Below, piece by piece: positions 4,524-6,613 of a stretch of 6,613 nucleotides of DNA. The position numbers and the translations under genes are program-made. The stretch is taken from positions 14,078 to 20,690 of the forward strand of contig DLMZ01000018.1 in NCBI GenBank assembly GCA_002479415.1. Direction: 5' to 3'. Below the pieces are notes generated by a model. The model did not search any database. It had not been told where the DNA came from and saw only the letters and a list, made by a program, of their open reading frames with translations. The number at the start of each line of letters is the position of its first letter. Position 1 is the stretch's first letter. The DNA is from Firmicutes bacterium UBA7523. Its GTDB lineage: Bacteria; Bacillota; Dethiobacteria; Dethiobacterales; Dethiobacteraceae.

Positions 4524-6197
4524 ATGTCAAATCTTGCACCAATCATGGGCTTTGTGCAAATATTTTTTGCAGTAGTAATCGGTCTTTATTTCTGGAACTT
4601 GCTGCGTTCCCAGCAGTCCAGCAAAGTGGCTGTGGATAGAGAGTCGCGCAAGGAAATGGATCAACTCCGCAGGATGCGGGAAATTTCCCTTACGGAGCCG
4701 CTAAGTGAAAAGACACGTCCTGCCACCTTTGCAGAAATAATTGGGCAGGAGGAAGGGCTTAAATCGCTGCGTGCGGCATTATGCGGACCTAATCCTCAGC
4801 ACGTTATCATTTATGGTCCACCTGGAATAGGTAAAACGGCTGCGGCACGGCTTGTGCTGGATGAAGCTAAGCGTAACAACTCCTCTCCTTTTGGCCCTGA
4901 TGCCAAGTTTATTGAAATGGATGCTACGACTGCCCGGTTTGATGAACGGGGAATTGCTGACCCTCTCATAGGCTCGGTTCATGATCCTATTTATCAGGGA
5001 GCCGGCCCTATGGGGATGGCCGGTATTCCGCAGCCTAAGCCGGGCGCTGTAAGTAAAGCGCATGGCGGGATTTTATTTATTGATGAGATTGGTGAGCTGC
5101 ATCCTACTCAGATGAATAAGCTACTTAAGGTTTTGGAAGATCGTAAGGTTTTTCTGGAAAGCGCTTATTATAATCAAGAGGATAAGAATATACCTAAGCA
5201 TATCCATGAAATATTTCAAAAAGGCTTGCCTGCCGATTTTCGGATGATTGGAGCAACTACTCGCTTGCCAGACGATATTCCTCCTGCAATCCGTTCCCGT
5301 TGCCTGGAGGTGTTCTTCCGTGGGTTACTGCCTGAAGAAATCGGTGTAGTAGCTAAAAATGCAGCTAGGCGGATTAACTTTATTCTGCAAGAAGACGCAT
5401 TAGATGTCATTAAGAAATATGCCGTCAATGGTCGGGAAGCTGTGAATACTGTGCAAATAGCGGCAGGAATTGCTTTGTGTGATGACAAAAGGAAGACTCT
5501 AACTCTCAATGATATGGAGTGGGTTGTCAGCGCCAGTCAAATGTCTCCCCGTCCTGAAAAGAATATCCCTGCTGTTCCTCAGGTAGGTTTTGTAAACGGA
5601 CTTGCGGTTTATGGCCCTAATATGGGAACACTTATTGAAATAGAAGTGGCCTCCCACCCGGCGGAGTCCGGTCGTGGACAGATGTATGTAACGGGAATGG
5701 TGCAGGAGGAAGAAATGGGCAACTCCCGTCGAATTCTTAGAAGAAAGAGCATGGCTAAGGAATCGGTGGAGAATGTGCTTACCGTGCTGCAGGATTACCT
5801 GGACTTAAATCCCAGGGACTTTGATATTCATGTAAATTTCCCCGGCGGGATACCTATTGACGGGCCATCCGCAGGAGTTTCCATAGCAACGGGAATATAT
5901 TCTGCTTTAACAGGAATACCTGTTTTGCATACAGTAGCTATGACCGGAGAAATTTCTGTGAGAGGGTATGTGCGCCCTGTGGGAGGGGTTGTTTGCAAAG
6001 TTGAAGCAGCCCGTCAAGCGGGTGCTAAGCGAATAATTATCCCTAAAGATAATTGGCAGCAGGCTTTTGGAAAGCTTAGTGACATCGAGGTGCTCCCTGT
6101 TAGTACGTTTGCAGAGGTGCTGGAGTTAGCTTTGCTGAAAAAGGAAAAAAGTTCTGTTCATATGCCAAGCAGGGTGCTCACCGCTTCTTCGGTCTGA
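4524..6197 (+). CDS. lonB: LonB, membrane-anchored ATP-dependent Lon-type protease
   Basis: The 557-residue protein lacks the large N-terminal Lon domain and instead begins with one hydrophobic helix (about 7-27), as in LonB of spore-formers. The AAA+ domain has Walker A GPPGIGKT (98-105), Walker B GGILFIDEIGEL (181-192, Asp187-Glu188) and the sensor region MIGATTR (241-247). The C-terminal Lon peptidase domain has the Ser-Lys dyad: Ser449 in IDGPSAG and Lys492 in GGVVCKVEAA, 43 residues apart as in other Lon proteases. The ATG is set by GGGGGAG (4512-4518), 5 nt upstream. The family acts in protein turnover; in Bacillus it is made in the forespore, which suggests a spore-forming host. It follows the clpX terminator and precedes lonA by 190 nt. 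Confidence 0.95.
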   Translation: MSNLAPIMGFVQIFFAVVIGLYFWNLLRSQQSSKVAVDRESRKEMDQLRRMREISLTEPLSEKTRPATFAEIIGQEEGLKSLRAALCGPNPQHVIIYGPPGIGKTAAARLVLDEAKRNNSSPFGPDAKFIEMDATTARFDERGIADPLIGSVHDPIYQGAGPMGMAGIPQPKPGAVSKAHGGILFIDEIGELHPTQMNKLLKVLEDRKVFLESAYYNQEDKNIPKHIHEIFQKGLPADFRMIGATTRLPDDIPPAIRSRCLEVFFRGLLPEEIGVVAKNAARRINFILQEDALDVIKKYAVNGREAVNTVQIAAGIALCDDKRKTLTLNDMEWVVSASQMSPRPEKNIPAVPQVGFVNGLAVYGPNMGTLIEIEVASHPAESGRGQMYVTGMVQEEEMGNSRRILRRKSMAKESVENVLTVLQDYLDLNPRDFDIHVNFPGGIPIDGPSAGVSIATGIYSALTGIPVLHTVAMTGEISVRGYVRPVGGVVCKVEAARQAGAKRIIIPKDNWQQAFGKLSDIEVLPVSTFAEVLELALLKKEKSSVHMPSRVLTASSV

Positions 6198-6211
6198 TGC
6201 TGAAGCGGAGC
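6176..6211 (+). repeat. Hairpin spanning the lonB stop codon
   Basis: CCGCTTC (6181-6187) pairs perfectly with GAAGCGG (6202-6208), and GCT (6176-6178) with AGC (6209-6211) across a 2-nt bulge. The 14-nt loop contains the lonB TGA stop. The nearest T run is about 20 nt further on, so this is not a standard terminator; it could protect the 3' end or slow read-through. Confidence 0.5.
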
Positions 6212-6215
6212 AGTT

Positions 6216-6282
6216 CGGAGAATAAATCCTTTTTTACTGGATACTTATATTAAGTAGCCGCGTAAAGGAGGATTTTTCTTTG
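6216..6282 (+). repeat. Long imperfect hairpin in the lonB-lonA gap
   Basis: About 30 base pairs can form. The core is 14 unbroken pairs between 6224-6237 and 6262-6275 (12 Watson-Crick and 2 G-T). After one bulged T (6223), seven further outer pairs join 6216-6222 to 6276-6282. Inside, GG (6239-6240) pairs with CC (6258-6259), and TACTTA (6242-6247) pairs with TAAGTA (6251-6256) around the loop TAT. The 3' arm contains AAAGGAGG (6264-6271), a perfect ribosome-binding sequence, fully base-paired. There is no T-tract past the stem. Role unknown: a leader structure for lonA, a 3' structure of lonB, or a small repeat element. Confidence 0.7.
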
Positions 6283-6300
6283 GCAGTCCTATAATGCCAA
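6280..6300 (+). promoter_or_regulatory. Dyad TTGGCA-N9-TGCCAA around a TATAAT box
   Basis: TTGGCA (6280-6285) and TGCCAA (6295-6300) are exact reverse complements 9 nt apart. TATAAT (6290-6295) lies between them and shares its last base with the right arm. No good -35 stands 16-18 nt upstream (the sequence there is GGAGGA). If used, the box would start lonA transcription at about 6302 with an 86-nt leader, and the dyad would be a natural operator or activator site over the -10. It could also fold as a 6-bp RNA hairpin. Confidence 0.4.
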
Positions 6301-6337
6301 TGGCGTAAAAAGGATATAAGCACTTTTTCTCGAATAC

Positions 6338-6363
6338 TGATTTAATGATTAAATGATTTAAAT
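6338..6363 (+). repeat. AT-rich palindromes and direct repeat before lonA
   Basis: TGATTTAA occurs twice (6338-6345 and 6354-6361). Between and overlapping them, ATTTAAT-G-ATTAAAT (6340-6354) is a perfect 15-nt dyad, and ATTTAAAT (6356-6363) is palindromic. The cluster ends 11 nt before the lonA ribosome binding site GGAGG (6375-6379). It could be a regulator site; low sequence complexity is the alternative. Confidence 0.4.
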
Positions 6364-6387
6364 ACTACAAGAATGGAGGGTGAAACT

Positions 6388-6613
6388 ATGAGTGGAAAAG
6401 AAAGAGTTTTGCCCCTGCTGCCGTTACGGGGAATCCTTGTTTTCCCCAATATGGTTATGCACCTAGATGTGGGAAGGGAGCGGTCTGTAAACGCCCTGGA
6501 ACAAGCAATGGTTGATGATAACAAAATTCTTTTGGTAGCTCAAAAGGAAGCCAGGGTTGATGAGCCGGTCTCCGAAGATATTTACAAAATGGGCACAATT
6601 GCTCAAATAAAGC
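6388..6613 (+). CDS. lonA: Lon protease (LonA), N-terminal fragment cut by window edge
   Basis: The first 75 codons are present and the frame stays open to the edge. The start MSGKERVLPLLPLRGILVFP matches the N-terminal substrate-binding (LAN/PUA-like) domain of LonA: the PLLPLRG..VFPNMVMHLDVGRERS pattern and the following ILLVAQKEARVDEP are characteristic. The ATPase and peptidase domains lie beyond the window. LonA is the soluble housekeeping ATP-dependent protease that removes misfolded and some regulatory proteins. The ATG at 6388 is set by GGAGG (6375-6379), 8 nt upstream. It follows lonB in the same direction after a 190-nt structured gap, the order known in Bacillus and relatives; the gap suggests separate control. 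Confidence 0.95.
   Translation, partial: MSGKERVLPLLPLRGILVFPNMVMHLDVGRERSVNALEQAMVDDNKILLVAQKEARVDEPVSEDIYKMGTIAQIK

Noticed and set aside
4442..4639. 65-codon plus-strand ORF between clpX and lonB
   Set aside because: It starts in the clpX terminator, has no ribosome binding site, and runs out of frame into the start of lonB, whose product is clear.
6280..6320. TTGGCA (6280) as the -35 box of a lonA promoter
   Set aside because: At 16-18 nt spacing there is only GCGTAA-type sequence; TATAAG (6315-6320) is 29 nt away, too far.

Overview
The window reads as a core chromosomal locus of a Gram-positive, Clostridia-type bacterium (Bacillota), most likely a spore-former of the Peptococcaceae/Desulfotomaculum-like group. 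The reasons are the gene order tig-clpP-clpX-lonB-lonA, the presence of a LonB protease (a family typical of endospore formers), strong AGGAGG-type ribosome binding sites, and tRNA genes with the CCA end encoded. The lineage is inferred from gene order and protein character, not from a database search.

Layout. Positions 1-256 hold the end of a tRNA cluster: tRNA-Arg(UCU), cut by the window edge, then tRNA-His(GUG) and tRNA-Leu(UAG), closed by a Rho-independent terminator. A structured, AT-rich leader (about 306-466) precedes a small four-helix membrane protein of unknown function (467-913). Next comes a nested inverted repeat (918-1010) containing a near-consensus sigma-A promoter for a separate tRNA-Gly(GCC) gene (1009-1083), which has its own palindromic terminator.

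From 1241 to the right edge lies a protein quality-control cluster, all on the plus strand: trigger factor (tig), ClpP peptidase, ClpX unfoldase, LonB and the first 75 codons of LonA. tig, clpP and clpX are closely spaced (gaps of 11 and 22 nt) and end at a strong terminator, so they are probably one transcript. lonB and lonA each have their own upstream non-coding region. Together the products cover folding of nascent chains at the ribosome exit (trigger factor) and ATP-driven degradation of damaged or tagged proteins (ClpXP, LonA, and LonB, which is membrane-anchored and probably sporulation-linked).

The coding genes are ordinary. The unusual material is in the gaps: (1) a mirror-image copy of the tRNA-Gly promoter forming a nested quasipalindrome; (2) three copies of one heptamer/hexamer that can form mutually exclusive hairpins over the ribosome binding site of the membrane protein gene; (3) a hairpin of about 30 base pairs in the lonB-lonA gap that buries a perfect ribosome-binding sequence followed by a four-codon mini-ORF; and (4) dyads around a TATAAT box and in the AT-rich stretch just before lonA. 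No mobile element, CRISPR array or defence gene is visible.
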